Of a stretch of 64,000 nucleotides of DNA, positions 1 through 10,867 are shown one piece after another. Position 1 is the first letter of the stretch. Each line of letters opens with the position of its first letter. This stretch comes from Physcomitrium patens (Eukaryota; Streptophyta; Bryopsida; Funariales; Funariaceae). Below the pieces are notes generated by a model, which saw nothing but the letters and a program-made list of their open reading frames with translations, did no database searches and was not told where the DNA came from. The stretch lies in NCBI RefSeq assembly GCF_000002425.4, contig NC_037275.1:3479646-3543645 (forward strand), in the 5' to 3' direction. The translations under genes were made by a program, and so were the position numbers.

Positions 1-1415
1 ATAAATTTTATTTTATGATGATTATAATATAGTTAGACATATTATGCTTAGTACTTATTGGAAAATAGATTAAAGAAGGACTTTTGTGTGAAAAGAGATA
101 GCGAGGCGAATTATATGGATGAATGGAGATGGATGATGAAAAACTTTGTTTCAATTGGCTAAAAGTCATGCCCAATGGACTTTAAGGAGTCTATTTAAGG
201 TCTTTTTAGGAATTAGGTTTACTCTTTTTATGATATTTAAACATCAAAAGTCAAGATCATCGAATTTAGGATTTTGAAAATAGTTTTGGTGAAAATTTTG
301 TATGATTTGGAGTTTTTATGAAAGAAATATAGGCGCTTAAAGTCGAGGTATTGATTTTGTACTTACTGTCATTCTTTGGGACATAGCCCATGCATATGAA
401 GGGCTTTTGATGATCAAATTATGTATTTAAAAATTTGGTTTAAAAATTTGGTTTAAAAATCTACATTTTGGATGAAAAATGTAAAAGATTTGAAGTTGAT
501 TTAGACAAGAAACAATTGCTTGAAGAAAGTGCTTTCAAATTGTGGTTTTTTAGTAAATCAATTTTATGAGAGGTTTGATTCTAGCCATAACTTAGGCATT
601 TGGATGAATTTTTTATTAAAAATATATATTACTATATTTTAAAGCTATAAATCAAATTTTGTAGTATTTGAATTTTGGATTTTTGAAATATGAAGAAAAT
701 AGTACTTAGGTGCTTATAAATTAGGATCTAAAAGATTTGCTAGGTTTTCTAAGATGCTAAATGATTAATAATAGATTTATGGTTTATTTTTTTATATTAA
801 AGCTTAAAGATAAACTCTACTTTATCTAGAAATTTGAAAAAAATTAAACAATTGAATCAAGATATATGAAATTCTAAAATTCAAAGAAAAAAATTACAAA
901 AAAAGATATTTTAAAAAGAATTTACTATAATTTGAGCATTTTATCCAAAGTAAAGGGATTTTTGAGAGTCAAGACTTTTTCTACGTATATATATATATAT
1001 ATATATATATATAATGAAGATAGGTATGTAGAGCTATGAAAAGATTATGATATAAAGATGGATTTTTGAAAGGAGATTATGGATTTTCTTTGAGGTTATT
1101 AAAAATCTAACTTACTGGCAAATGATTAACTATGATTTGGTATACCAAGGGATATTAGGAAATTTCTAGATACTCTACAAACCCTTATGTATAAATCTTA
1201 TTAAATATAAAAAGTTTTACTAATAGAATGTCTTTCAATATTATTGCATTTATTTATCCTTTATATTAAGAATAAATTATTTATCAGAACTTAGTCAATA
1301 AATTAAATCTAAATTTTCTACAGCTGAATATCCAATGTATTCTGAGATATAAAATCACACCATATGACAATGTCTTATCAAAATTCAATGTCTTTGAATA
1401 ATTTATAAATTAATA
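1..1415 (+). repeat. Long dispersed repeat R1, copy 1
   Basis: AT-rich non-coding repeat. It aligns by eye along most of its length with the reverse complement of 36580-37975 and in part with the reverse complement of 48907-50155. Shared landmarks include the stretch around 140-250 (matching about 37590-37700), the stretch around 600-960, and the stretch around 1080-1400. The copy may begin before the window. It abuts the RNase H end of the minus-strand Copia fossil. R1 has no protein signal. At about 1.3-1.4 kb with LTR-like ends in copy 3, it is most likely a solo LTR or a non-autonomous element (inference). Confidence 0.6.
985..1013. repeat. TA microsatellite
   Basis: Uninterrupted TA dinucleotides lying inside R1. 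R1 copy 2 has a short TA-rich stretch at the equivalent place, so the array probably grew inside the repeat after it inserted. Confidence 0.9.
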
Positions 1416-1419
1416 ATAA

Positions 1420-4400
1420 TGACATATTGATTGTCAATATTTTTCCAATTTCAATAATTAATGACTTCTAAACTTTAAGAACTTCCACCATATTATAGCA
1501 CATGATTTAATGTACCTTTTAAATATCAAAAAACTTGTAAAATAAAAATCCAATGTTAGACGCCAATATTTGCCATATATTTATTAATAATTCCTATTGC
1601 ATATCTGATATTGCTTCAAGTATCTATTATTGCATAGACCAGGTTGCTGACTGTACTTTTGTATAGAATATTTTTCATTGCTTCAACTTTCTCAAGAGTT
1701 TGGAAATCCATGTCTCTTAACAATTTGCTGTTAGAATCTAAAGGTGTAATTGAAGATTTATAATCTTCTATGCCAAACCTTTCAAATATATTCTATATGT
1801 ATTTTTATTGATTGAAATAAATTATATAATTCCTTTGATTTTATATAATTTGTATGTTTAAAATATATTTGATTTCTCTCAAATCTTTTAGTTCAAATCT
1901 TTTGTGTAAGTGATCATTTTTCTTCAAGAGAAGTTCCTTATTATTATAGGCTATAATAAAATCAACCATCTATAATACAATGATAATAAATCCATTTATA
2001 TTTTTTAATATATAAATATTAGAATTTTCAAGGCTTTTCTTTAAATTTTATTAATTAAAATATTCATCTATTTCCTTGTATTATATCTATAAAAATTACT
2101 TGAATCTACATAGAATTTTAGAAAGCTAACAAATCAAAGACTTTTTATCTTTTGATATGTAATCATCAAGTTGGTCTATATATATTTCTTTCTTAAGCTC
2201 TCTATTCAAAAATGTCATCTTGACATCTATTTAATGAGCTTCCAAATTATCAATTGCTACAATTTTAAGAAGTATAGAAATTAAGATTGCATTTGTAACT
2301 GAAGCAAAAATCTAATTGTAATCAATACCTCATTTTTATGCATAACTTTTGGCAATAAGTCTAGCCTTATGTTGCTCTATTGAGCCATGCGCATTGTATT
2401 TAAACTTAAAATTTTACTTGTATCTATTAGATTTTTTACCTACCAATAAAGGTATAAAAGTTCAAGTCTTCTTATTTATAAGAATTTTATACTCTAAGTC
2501 TATTGGTTCTTTCTACTTTCAAATATTATCCCTTCTTATAGTTTTAGTGATAGTAATATGTTCTTTAATTCTTATATAAAAAGCATGAAATATATATTCA
2601 TCAATCTTTTGTCTTTGTTCCAATTCACATATTTTTGAATAAAATAACATAGGTGAAGATAGAGTTGAAAGTAGAGGTAGAGGTAGACGTAAAATTATAC
2701 CAATTTATTGATGATTAAGCACATGAGCTTGCAATTAAATCTCTTTTACTAAAAATAAATATTTAAGAGTAAGAAATTCTTGACCATTGAAATTATCGAA
2801 ATCTTCCACTAAATTCTTACTTTTACTTTTAAAATTAGATGTAGAGTCTATAGTCTCAATTATAAATATTATCTCTAAAGATTTTTTATTAGAAACTTTG
2901 AAAGTCTCTTTTCTGTGTTTATTATTCTCACATTTAACAAAATTAACAAAATGGTTCTTAATAATTGAATCATTTTTAACTTTGTAAAGATAATAATACT
3001 TAGTACCCTCAACATAGTCCAAAAAAATACCTTTTTTGCTTTTGGAATCAAGTATTGTGTATTTTTTATATAAAGTGTGCACATAAGTATTACATCCAAA
3101 TATTTTAAGGTGTTGAATTGAAGGTTTTATATCAGATTATATTTCTTTGGGTGTTTTCTCTTCCATAGTTGTAGCAAGAGCTTGATTAAGGACATATGCC
3201 ATTGTATTGATGGCTTTTATTTTAAATACATTAGAAAGTTGCATATGCTACAACATGCACTTGGCACTTTCAAATAATGTTTAATTTTTGTATTTTATAA
3301 CTCTATTTTACAAAAGTGTATAAGATATAGAAAATTATCATTCAATGCCATTTTTCTCACATAACTCTTTAAAAGCTTTGGATGTGTATTCACCACCATT
3401 ATCACTATATAATTTTTAAATCTCTAAGCATGTTTTCTTTTCAATTAGAGCCTTAAAAATTTTGAATTTGTCAAAAACTTCAGACTTTTGATTTATAAAT
3501 TACACAAAATTCTTTTTTGAAAAATCATCAATAAAAGTGACAAAGTATTTTGCCCCTCCATATGATGTATTTTTTATAGAACTATCTACATGAAAATGTA
3601 TCAATTCGAAAAGTTCTATTACACGGGTACCATTTTGCATTAAAAAAAGATCATGATGTTGTTTATAAAAATTATATCTTTTATAAAATTCTAACTTTAT
3701 GTGCTTGCCTAGATATAAATACGTAATTATATCATCTACATCGAGTTTTTTTAAGCCAAAAATACCAAAGTGACTAAATTATTGATGCTAAAGATGAATT
3801 TTTTTGAAACTTTATTTTGCCTCAAAAACAAATAAAGTCTTCTTTTCTTCAAAAAAACCTGAAATCTTATATAAGCTACTTGATTTAACACCTTAGATGA
3901 TAGTATTATTACATTTCATAAGATAAATATTTGCATTGAAACTTACTTTATAACTTTGATCTATTATTTTGTTAATTGATAGTAAGTTCTTAGCAAGTCT
4001 TTGTACATGCTAAATTTCATTCACATCTTTTTGAATGTTGTATAAAAATTCAAAAGAAATCTTATCCTTTTCTTTGAAAGAAATTCTTGTATCACCTCTT
4101 AAATAAATTTTAGGGCTAAATGGAAGGTTTTCTTAATTTAAAAATAAACTTTGATTATTTGTCATGTATTGAGAAGAATTCAAATTGATATACCACTTTT
4201 ATTACTCATAATAATAAATAATGCAACTACAAAAATAAAATCATCTTTTGTATTGGATCACTTTGTATGTTTCTTGCAGATCCTTCCATATAGCCTCTAT
4301 ACTTTTTGCCTTGTGTGTAGTTAAAAATTCCATATTTGTAAGTTGTAGACATATTTTAAATAATGCCATTTGATTTATATCCTCTTATTTCTCTAATTCT

Positions 4401-4560
4401 ACTAGATCTAAAGATAACTTACTGGGTTTGTTATACTTTCTATAAATAACCATCCATAAATCCTTGTTAATAAGAATGAATTTGATTTTTTCTTTTTAGA
4501 GATGTCAATTGTCTCTATTAAATTTCTTTATTATGTCGTACTCCATTGACATATTACAAT
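1420..4560 (-). mobile_element. Decayed Ty1/Copia retrotransposon (Copia-1)
   Basis: Read on the minus strand, the parts come in Copia order. Gag starts near 4560, a GAG-pre-integrase segment is near 3740, and the integrase core near 3340-3420 includes a YSDNGGEYTSKAF-like stretch. The integrase C-terminal segment at 2735-3082 includes KSKKGIFLDYVEGTKYYYLY. Reverse transcriptase follows at about 1650-2600 and RNase H near 1420-1560. The element is heavily decayed, with several dozen breaks, and is old by its AT enrichment. Its 3' side is cut by repeat R1 and no clear LTR pair was found. Confidence 0.85.
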
Positions 4561-5100
4561 AAATGTGAAAAAATAAAAAAAATAAAAAATAAAAAAGTAT
4601 GAAAGAAATAAGGAAAGATATTAGAAGATAGATAAAAATTAGATCTAAGTGAGGTTTAATATTCACTTATAGCTTTTTCATAAAACTTGTAAAAAAAATC
4701 TAAAAAAAAAATTATTGACTTGGATACATATAGTATTGTTCCACCAATGCTTTTAAAAAATTTGAAGTCTAAACTCTTAATATTAAAAATAATAATAATA
4801 ATAATAAATTAAATATTTTTTAAAGAAAGTTAAAAAAATTATAATTTCAATTCTTAGAGTTACTAGACCTTTGCTAAATTTAAGTTAGAGTTCCTATACA
4901 AAGGTTTCAAAGACTCTCTATATTTTTAATGCATATTTCTTGCTATTGTCTCTTGATCGTATTGTTGCTACCAATATTGTTTAAGTTTTGTTTCACATAT
5001 TTCCAAACTATCTTTTTATTTTTAAAAATATTGTCATGTGATAAAATAACTATATATTAAAGAAATAAAAATATAGATGATATAATTGTAATCAAAAATA
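4561..5100. other. AT-rich flank of Copia-1
   Basis: This is the expected place for the leader and 5' LTR of the minus-strand Copia element, but I see no primer-binding site or LTR boundary. A short ATA-rich run lies near 4788-4806. No gene is visible. Confidence 0.4.
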
Positions 5101-5292
5101 AATATTAAGAAGGTATTGATTACAATTAGATTAAGAAAGATATAATAAAAAAATATTAAGAAGGTATTGATTACAATTAGATTAAGAAAGATATAATAAA
5201 AAAATATTAAGAAGGTATTGATTACAATTAGATTAAGAAAGATATAATAAAAAAATATTAAGAAGGTATTGATTACAATTAGATTTTTGCTT
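5101..5292. repeat. 51-bp tandem repeat, three full units plus a partial fourth
   Basis: Units start at 5101, 5152, 5203 and 5254 and look identical, which is striking in a region otherwise heavily decayed and implies recent expansion. The last unit runs into a 29-bp block (5264-5292) that is identical, on the other strand, to 2302-2330 inside the Copia-1 reverse transcriptase region. Part of the unit therefore appears to derive from Copia sequence. Confidence 0.9.
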
Positions 5293-5559
5293 ACCTAATT
5301 GTATTTATTTTTTATTACAATTAATTAGAAATTTATAATAAAAAAACAAAAATAAATATTAAGAAGGTAATTAAAACTTTAGTCTTAATATTACCTTTTT
5401 ATAGAATAAATTTCTATTTACTTTGTAGAGACTTAAATGAGTTACATCAAAATAAAAAAAAAAAAGTAATTAACATAGGCATATTTTTAAAAAATTAAAA
5501 ATAGGTTTTAGCAAAAATTACCTCAAAATATGAAGAATTGATATCCAAACATGACTAGT
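5293..5559. other. AT-rich spacer with a small hairpin
   Basis: No gene is visible. An inverted repeat, AAGGTAAT at 5364-5371 and ATTACCTT at 5390-5397, could form a short stem. It sits beside another copy of the AATATTAAGAAGGTA motif seen in the adjacent tandem repeat. Confidence 0.4.
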
Positions 5560-6590
5560 TATGAATTGAGGACAAAATCAGACCTTGAGGCACAAAATTG
5601 TGCACCTATGACAATTCTAAGGTTCTTTGGTTGATAAGAGAGTGGGATTTGAAGGTAGATAGGAGAAAAGTTTTTTAAGCATTGGTTTCAAGTAATTAGA
5701 AGTTATAACAACTTTGTAAAGACTTTGCAAAGTTAGGATTGTTATTAAGTGACTTTGGATTTTGAGAAATTCAAAGAATTTGTACTTTGAAAAATTATGT
5801 AAATCTTATAAATGATATATAGGTGAATTTTTTTGATTAAGTAAAAATTATTGTATGTAATTTGTATTGCAAGTTTGAGCTAATCTAATAGTTTGTCTAA
5901 AGTTAATTGAAGCTCAAACATATTAAGGTCTAAGAAATTGGAGTTTAGAAGACTAGTGTGGGTTTTTAAGATATTTGTCAATCCACAAGTTGGATTAAAA
6001 TAAAATTTTGTACACAAGTAATAAAGCTGACTTCTAAAAATTGTGAAAAATTTAAGATCTATTAAATAGTGAAATTAAGAGATTTTGGCTCTAAAATAAT
6101 AGAATCATGGTTGAAAAAGCAAATCAGCTAATATCCAAGAAAATTATAGGAATTATCTTCTTTTTTTTTGCACTTGTTTTCCACTTAAATATTGAGTAGT
6201 CAAAATAAATAGTTAAATTATTAGTTATTGAGATTTTAATTTATTGTAGGATTTATTGAGAATTTATTTAGGTTTTAGAATTTTATCAAGATTTCATTGG
6301 AATTCATTAAAAAAAAATTTAGGATTTGATCTAAGGTTTGATTAAGATTCATTAAGATTTCATTAGGATTGGTCTAAGGTTTAGGATTCAGTTAAGATTT
6401 AATTAGAATTTGATTGAGATTTAATTAAGATTTGATTAGGATTTATTTAAGATTTATTTAGAATTTAATTAAAGTTTTTATTTTTAGGATATATTTATAA
6501 TTATTTATTATTTATCTTTAAAATTATATTTTTATTATTTTCTAAAAATTATTATTATTTCTTTATTTTTATATTATTTAAGTTGTAATG
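5560..6590 (+). repeat. Long dispersed repeat R2, copy 1, with internal minisatellite
   Basis: This stretch aligns by eye with the reverse complement of about 25990-26990. Its core (about 6230-6480) is a degenerate array of 11-13 bp units of the type GATTTGATTAGG. The same kind of array fills the equivalent part of the other copy. No protein signal is present. Element class is unknown. Confidence 0.5.
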
Positions 6591-6599
6591 GAGAAGATA

Positions 6600-7410
6600 T
6601 CACTACTCAAAGATCGCTGAACCACAAACCCAGAATTCGCTGTTTTGCAACTTTTTGTAAATTATGAGTCCAAATCACGTCTAAATGGTGGGGAATGAAT
6701 TGTAAAGTAATTCTATGGCTCTCATAAGTCTCCCTCACGTCACTCCACTCAAAATGACTCACTATCTCATGAAACTTTCAAACACTAGTGTTACTTCAGC
6801 AAAGACACTATCAAGGTCTTGCACAAAACTCATATACTCACAAATCCAGGAGCAATGACTTCAACAACACACTAAAAACACTCTACCATAAGATCCCAAC
6901 CACCAAAATAAGCAACAAAGAAATAATGCAAGAACAACTTACTTGGTAAGAGAGTGTGGGCCCATAACCTATTTAAACATAGAAAGCAAACTCCACACAA
7001 GCAAGTTAGGACCAGCAAGGTTGCACTTCACAAATAGAATGTGGTATGAGATGATTCTTCCCATGCCAACCCTTTTCTTATATACTAGTACGAAGGTACC
7101 ATGTGTTACAACCCGTATGGGTTATCTCTTAGGACCCGCCCTCTCCTTGTATTCTTAGGCACTATAGACCAGCAACTAACCTTGTAGAATATCCCTCATT
7201 ACTCATATACTCTATTGACCATTAGCAACAACTAAATGAGTTCTTTTCTTCAATATCTATAAGAGCTACTATGGATTTCTATAATTTGAGTCCAAATTCT
7301 TGAAATTTAATCAACCAAAAAAATAGCTTTCTCAAAGGTAATCAAAAAAACCACATCTTATAAAATAATCTCATACATTCCACTCAACTTACAAAATACA
7401 ATCTAAAGTA
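6600..7410 (-). other. Possible leader of an LTR element
   Basis: This segment has higher GC than its surroundings and no recognisable protein. It lies downstream, on the minus strand, of the primer-binding-site-like motif at 7411-7426, so it could be the internal leader of an LTR element whose LTR lies above 7427. A 71-codon open frame at 6943-7158 on the plus strand resembles nothing I know. Confidence 0.3.
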
Positions 7411-7426
7411 TTAAGCTCTGATATCA
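7411..7426 (-). other. Primer-binding-site-like motif (initiator Met tRNA type)
   Basis: On the minus strand this reads TGATATCAGAGCTTAA. It matches 11 of the first 12 bases of the common plant Copia primer-binding site TGGTATCAGAGC. It is immediately preceded by TTGACA, which could be an LTR end. Confidence 0.45.
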
Positions 7427-8900
7427 TGTCAAAAAATCTGAGATATACATTACTATTAGATAGAAGTGTAATGATGTGAATCTCTTAAATTACTATGAAT
7501 GATAAAGTTTATAGAAAATTATAAATTATTATTTTTAATTAGAAAAAATTCAATTAATAAATATATGAATATTTAATAAATTTAAGAGATCATACAATAA
7601 AGTAGAAGGTTTTCTTAATACATCATCATTGATTTGTTATTGGATAAAATATTTGCATTAACAAAATATTTTATATTGTAAATAAAAACTATCTCAAAAT
7701 TGTCAAAGATATGAATGCAGACAAACTTATGAAAAAATAATATGCCCTTCCATTACTAAGAAAGAAGATGGGAACAAAAATAGAAAGAATACAAAAAATT
7801 GCAATATAGTTATGATTTATAGATAAGTTTTTACTTTAAATAGATACCAAGATCTATTTTTAGCTCTATATTACAAACAAAAAACTACATTAAATCCTAT
7901 TATATAATGGATACATAGTCAAGAAGTAGAATTAAGTAAATTTTAGACTTCAAATATTCTAAATTATGGTGCTACTACAACATGAAACTTATTTTATTAC
8001 ATAAAAAATATTTTGAATTTATAAAAGTAAAACCAAAACCAAAGAAAAGTCATTATATCTAATATTTCAAAGACACAACAAAAACTTGAATTTTTACAGA
8101 TTAAAAACTTAAATAAATCATAATAAAATTTTAAATATTTTTAAAACTATTGTGTGTAAATCTGTAATTTTGATAGGCTACACAAGTTCAAATATCCAAG
8201 AAAAATGCAAAGGGAGAAAACTTTACAATAACTAAATTTGTTTCCTACAAACCACTAGGATAAAAAAAATAAAAAAAAGTAATTTTGTTTTTGATCAAAC
8301 AAATTTTCTATTTGGTGATACAGGTTATTTTTGTATGTACTGTAAGTTCCTGTTCTTACATTGAAGACTGCTACTACGTATAAATTTCATTATTAAAAAA
8401 GTAATAGTTTTTATTCTTAAATTTTATATTTTTATATCAATCTTTTATAAATAGTATCACATTTCACCACGATGTTTTCCATTTTTTTACATAAATATAT
8501 TGTATTAGAAGTGCAAAATTATTTTATATTCTTGCATATTTTAAAAAAATTCTAATGAAAGAATACTTTTTTTTTCCATTGATGTAGTAGTTACAACAAA
8601 TAAAAAATATGTATATGAAATTTAGTTTCTCTACAAATTTTTAATCTAAAATTACATGTTGATATTTAATTTGTTTAAGACTATAGGCCGTTCCACAAAA
8701 ATTGTTAAGTTTGCTTTATATTAGAAGTAAATCTTGCATCAATCTTTTAAAGTTTCTCCACCGTTAACAATAATCCATCTACCTAACATAAATCCCAGTA
8801 GAACGATGTAAATCAAATTTCAAGATCTTAAAACTAGTTTTTATTTATAATATTTCAAAGCTGGCTACAAATATAAACATGAATATAATTTTTTTAAAGA
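7427..8900. other. AT-rich intergenic DNA, possible decayed LTR at the left
   Basis: No coding signal. If the motif at 7411-7426 is a real primer-binding site, the first part of this stretch is the matching minus-strand LTR. I could not find its outer end. Confidence 0.35.
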
Positions 8901-9528
8901 TATCTAACTACATTATACTTCGATAATAAAAATTGATTGTTAAGACCTTTTTACTAGCAACCACAACTGGATTAGCCTCATTCCTCAGTGGCATCAACAT
9001 CAGAAACCATGAAGGCTGAGGACCACTACGAACAATGCAACACGTCCTGTTGCATGCCATGGATGCTGAATGGCAATGGAAGATTGTGGTGTGCTTGTGA
9101 TCGCTAAGTAGAGAGTACCGAGATGAAGAGAAGTGAAGAGAAGAGAAGAGCTGGCTGTTTCTATTGAAAAAACGACAAGTGATAGTCACAAGCAAATCAA
9201 ATCCAACATGTAAATATATTCAACGTACGCATGAGCTTAAGAAACACAGACCACTTCAGAGAGGTGCCGCACACTGACTGACTGTGCACACCATCTCCAT
9301 TTTCTTATTCTCTGTGTGATGTCGGGGGTAGTAAGTACCATACGAGTTGAAGAGCAGCAAACAGTAGCCATTCCTTTGAATTCTGAATTTTGCAGTTCAC
9401 CTTGCCAAGCATTCTAGAAAGTTGGGCGAATTCGCAACGGCATTGCAAGAGTGAGGCTTGTCAAAGTAGGAAGTTTTGGTGAAGTGGAAGAAAGCTAACG
9501 ATGTGCACGAGAGGTAACACCTGGATCA
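8901..9528. other. Downstream flank of the minus-strand basic-protein gene
   Basis: Base composition rises to gene-like values. A 95-codon open frame exists on the minus strand (8908-9195), but its sequence shows no family resemblance and no splice link to the neighbouring gene. I read the stretch as 3' UTR and flank. No convincing poly(A) signal was located. Confidence 0.35.
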
Positions 9529-10218
9529 TCATCCACTAGAGCTGGAGTTCCCTTCATTTTTCTCCTCCATCACTTCTTTTGATGCCGTCTTTTGTATGAG
9601 TCCCTTAACATCCTTGGGCTCTTCCTGCTGCAAATCGTTGGTATTCTGCGGATCGTTGCCCTTCTGCTTTGCCGTTCCACTGCCAGCAGACTCGTTGGGC
9701 TTGCCAGACTCACTCTGCTTGCTCATCTGTGTCTGCTCGTCTGAAATCAGGCTGGAACGTCGCCTCTTCAATTTAGGCTTCTTGGAGGAATTTCTTGGAG
9801 TTCGGTTGGATGTGGTTTTGCTGCTGCCACTTACCTCAGAAATTTGTTTGACCTCCTTTCTGGACTTTCTCTTTCTTTTGCCTTTCTCAGTGCCCATGGA
9901 ATCATTCCCCCTTAATGTACTATCCGATGGATAAGAGGCAGGGCTCCCACTCGTTTCATCGGAGAATGCTTGGAGAGAGGTGGCAATCGAAGTATCATTT
10001 TTGCTGTTTACATCAGATTGACCTCGCTTAATATTTTTCCCTTTGCAGCCTCGTACTAACCCGATGGCTACCCCCACATCACTGACATGTCTAGATTTCT
10101 TTTTGAGCCGCTGTTTCTTAGCTGCAGGTTTTCGTCTGCGGGGAAAAAAAGCTTTTCTCTTCACTACTATAGACTTCCTCGATTTGGACCCCTTTCTCTT
10201 CCCCGATCGCTTCGCCAT
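9529..10218 (-). CDS. Lysine/arginine-rich small protein, possible chromatin protein
   Basis: Single open frame of 229 codons. The first 45 residues (MAKRSGKRKGSKSRK onward) are almost all Lys, Arg, Ser and Ala. Further basic clusters at roughly 110-125 (GKRKRKSRKEV) and 145-156 (KKPKLKRRRSS) look like nuclear localisation signals. The rest is low-complexity Ser/Gly/Asn/Gln sequence ending in a serine run (SSSSG). No folded domain is recognisable. A nuclear, nucleic-acid-binding role is inferred from composition, and a sperm nuclear basic protein is one possibility. The gene is divergent to the one at 10868-11506. The two share the MAKR start, a basic first third, a serine-run end and a leader motif 24-27 bp before the ATG, so they are probably paralogues. 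The ATG was chosen because the motif-to-ATG spacing is nearly the same in both. It could instead be a nucleolar or splicing-associated low-complexity protein. Confidence 0.65.
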   Translation of the reverse strand: MAKRSGKRKGSKSRKSIVVKRKAFFPRRRKPAAKKQRLKKKSRHVSDVGVAIGLVRGCKGKNIKRGQSDVNSKNDTSIATSLQAFSDETSGSPASYPSDSTLRGNDSMGTEKGKRKRKSRKEVKQISEVSGSSKTTSNRTPRNSSKKPKLKRRRSSLISDEQTQMSKQSESGKPNESAGSGTAKQKGNDPQNTNDLQQEEPKDVKGLIQKTASKEVMEEKNEGNSSSSG

Positions 10219-10245
10219 TGCAAAGATTCAATTTGAATGCTGCTG

Positions 10246-10281
10246 CCACAAGAAATTGACAAAAAGCTTCACAGTTGCAAC
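10246..10281 (-). promoter_or_regulatory. Conserved leader motif, minus-strand copy
   Basis: Read on the minus strand it starts GTTGCAACTGTGAAGC and ends AATTTCTTGTGG. The plus-strand gene has the same start and end and a similar middle. Position suggests 5' UTR or core promoter. Confidence 0.6.
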
Positions 10282-10787
10282 ATTGGATTGACCCAGCTTG
10301 TCAGAAACTTGGCAGGACTCGACATGGCTTTGGTCGCCATTGATGAGTGTCACTTCGGATGATATTGTGGCTATTTCAATCTGAATTCTTCTTTCCTTGA
10401 TAAGAAATCCTCTTAATTAGGAGATCTCGCTTCGTGGAGTGCGAAGATAAAATGTGGGTAAATTATGCAAGTGTTAGTCCGCGACTATTCAGATTTGACC
10501 AGCGAGCTCAAAGATGGCAGCACTGCAAACAGGAACGAATTTATTTGAAAGACCAGAGTTATCGCCTTGCCAACGTTTGAAGAAGAAATTTGACGATGTT
10601 CTGTCCCCAAGGCTTGACAATGTTGTCTTTTGATTAGTAAGCGTCACCTTCTGACAGACGCATCGTTTCGCTCAGCGATTGCATGCTATAGCGCACTTTG
10701 AAAGTACCTTTTGGATGATCTACCTCTTTGCTTCACTTACTTCTGAAATGGAAGTCGAGATCATTGTGTGAACAGCCGAATTCTTGT

Positions 10788-10793
10788 CACGTG
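10788..10793. promoter_or_regulatory. G-box (CACGTG)
   Basis: A perfect CACGTG palindrome 75 bp upstream of the plus-strand ATG, a position used by plant bHLH and bZIP factors. A single hexamer can occur by chance. Confidence 0.4.
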
Positions 10794-10812
10794 CTTCCCT
10801 TGTCCTCATTTT

Positions 10813-10844
10813 GTTGCATGTGCTTTTGGTGAAATTTCTTGTGG
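10813..10844 (+). promoter_or_regulatory. Conserved leader motif, plus-strand copy
   Basis: Starts GTTGCATGTGC and ends AATTTCTTGTGG, 23 bp before the ATG of the plus-strand gene. It is slightly shorter than the minus-strand copy but aligns from end to end. Confidence 0.6.
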
Positions 10845-10867
10845 AGAATTAGATTAAAACAAGAAGA

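Larger units (their letters stand above)
10219..10867. promoter_or_regulatory. Shared divergent promoter region of the basic-protein pair
   Basis: These 649 bp separate the two start codons and should contain both promoters. A related leader motif occurs on each side in mirror orientation: 10246-10281 for the minus-strand gene and 10813-10844 for the plus-strand gene. Both copies start GTTGCA and end AATTTCTTGTGG, and they end 27 and 23 bp before the respective ATG. The middle of the region shows no obvious mirror symmetry. Confidence 0.6.

Noticed and set aside
8908-9195. 95-codon minus-strand frame downstream of the basic-protein gene
   Set aside because: No splice link to the gene and no family resemblance. 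More likely 3' flank.
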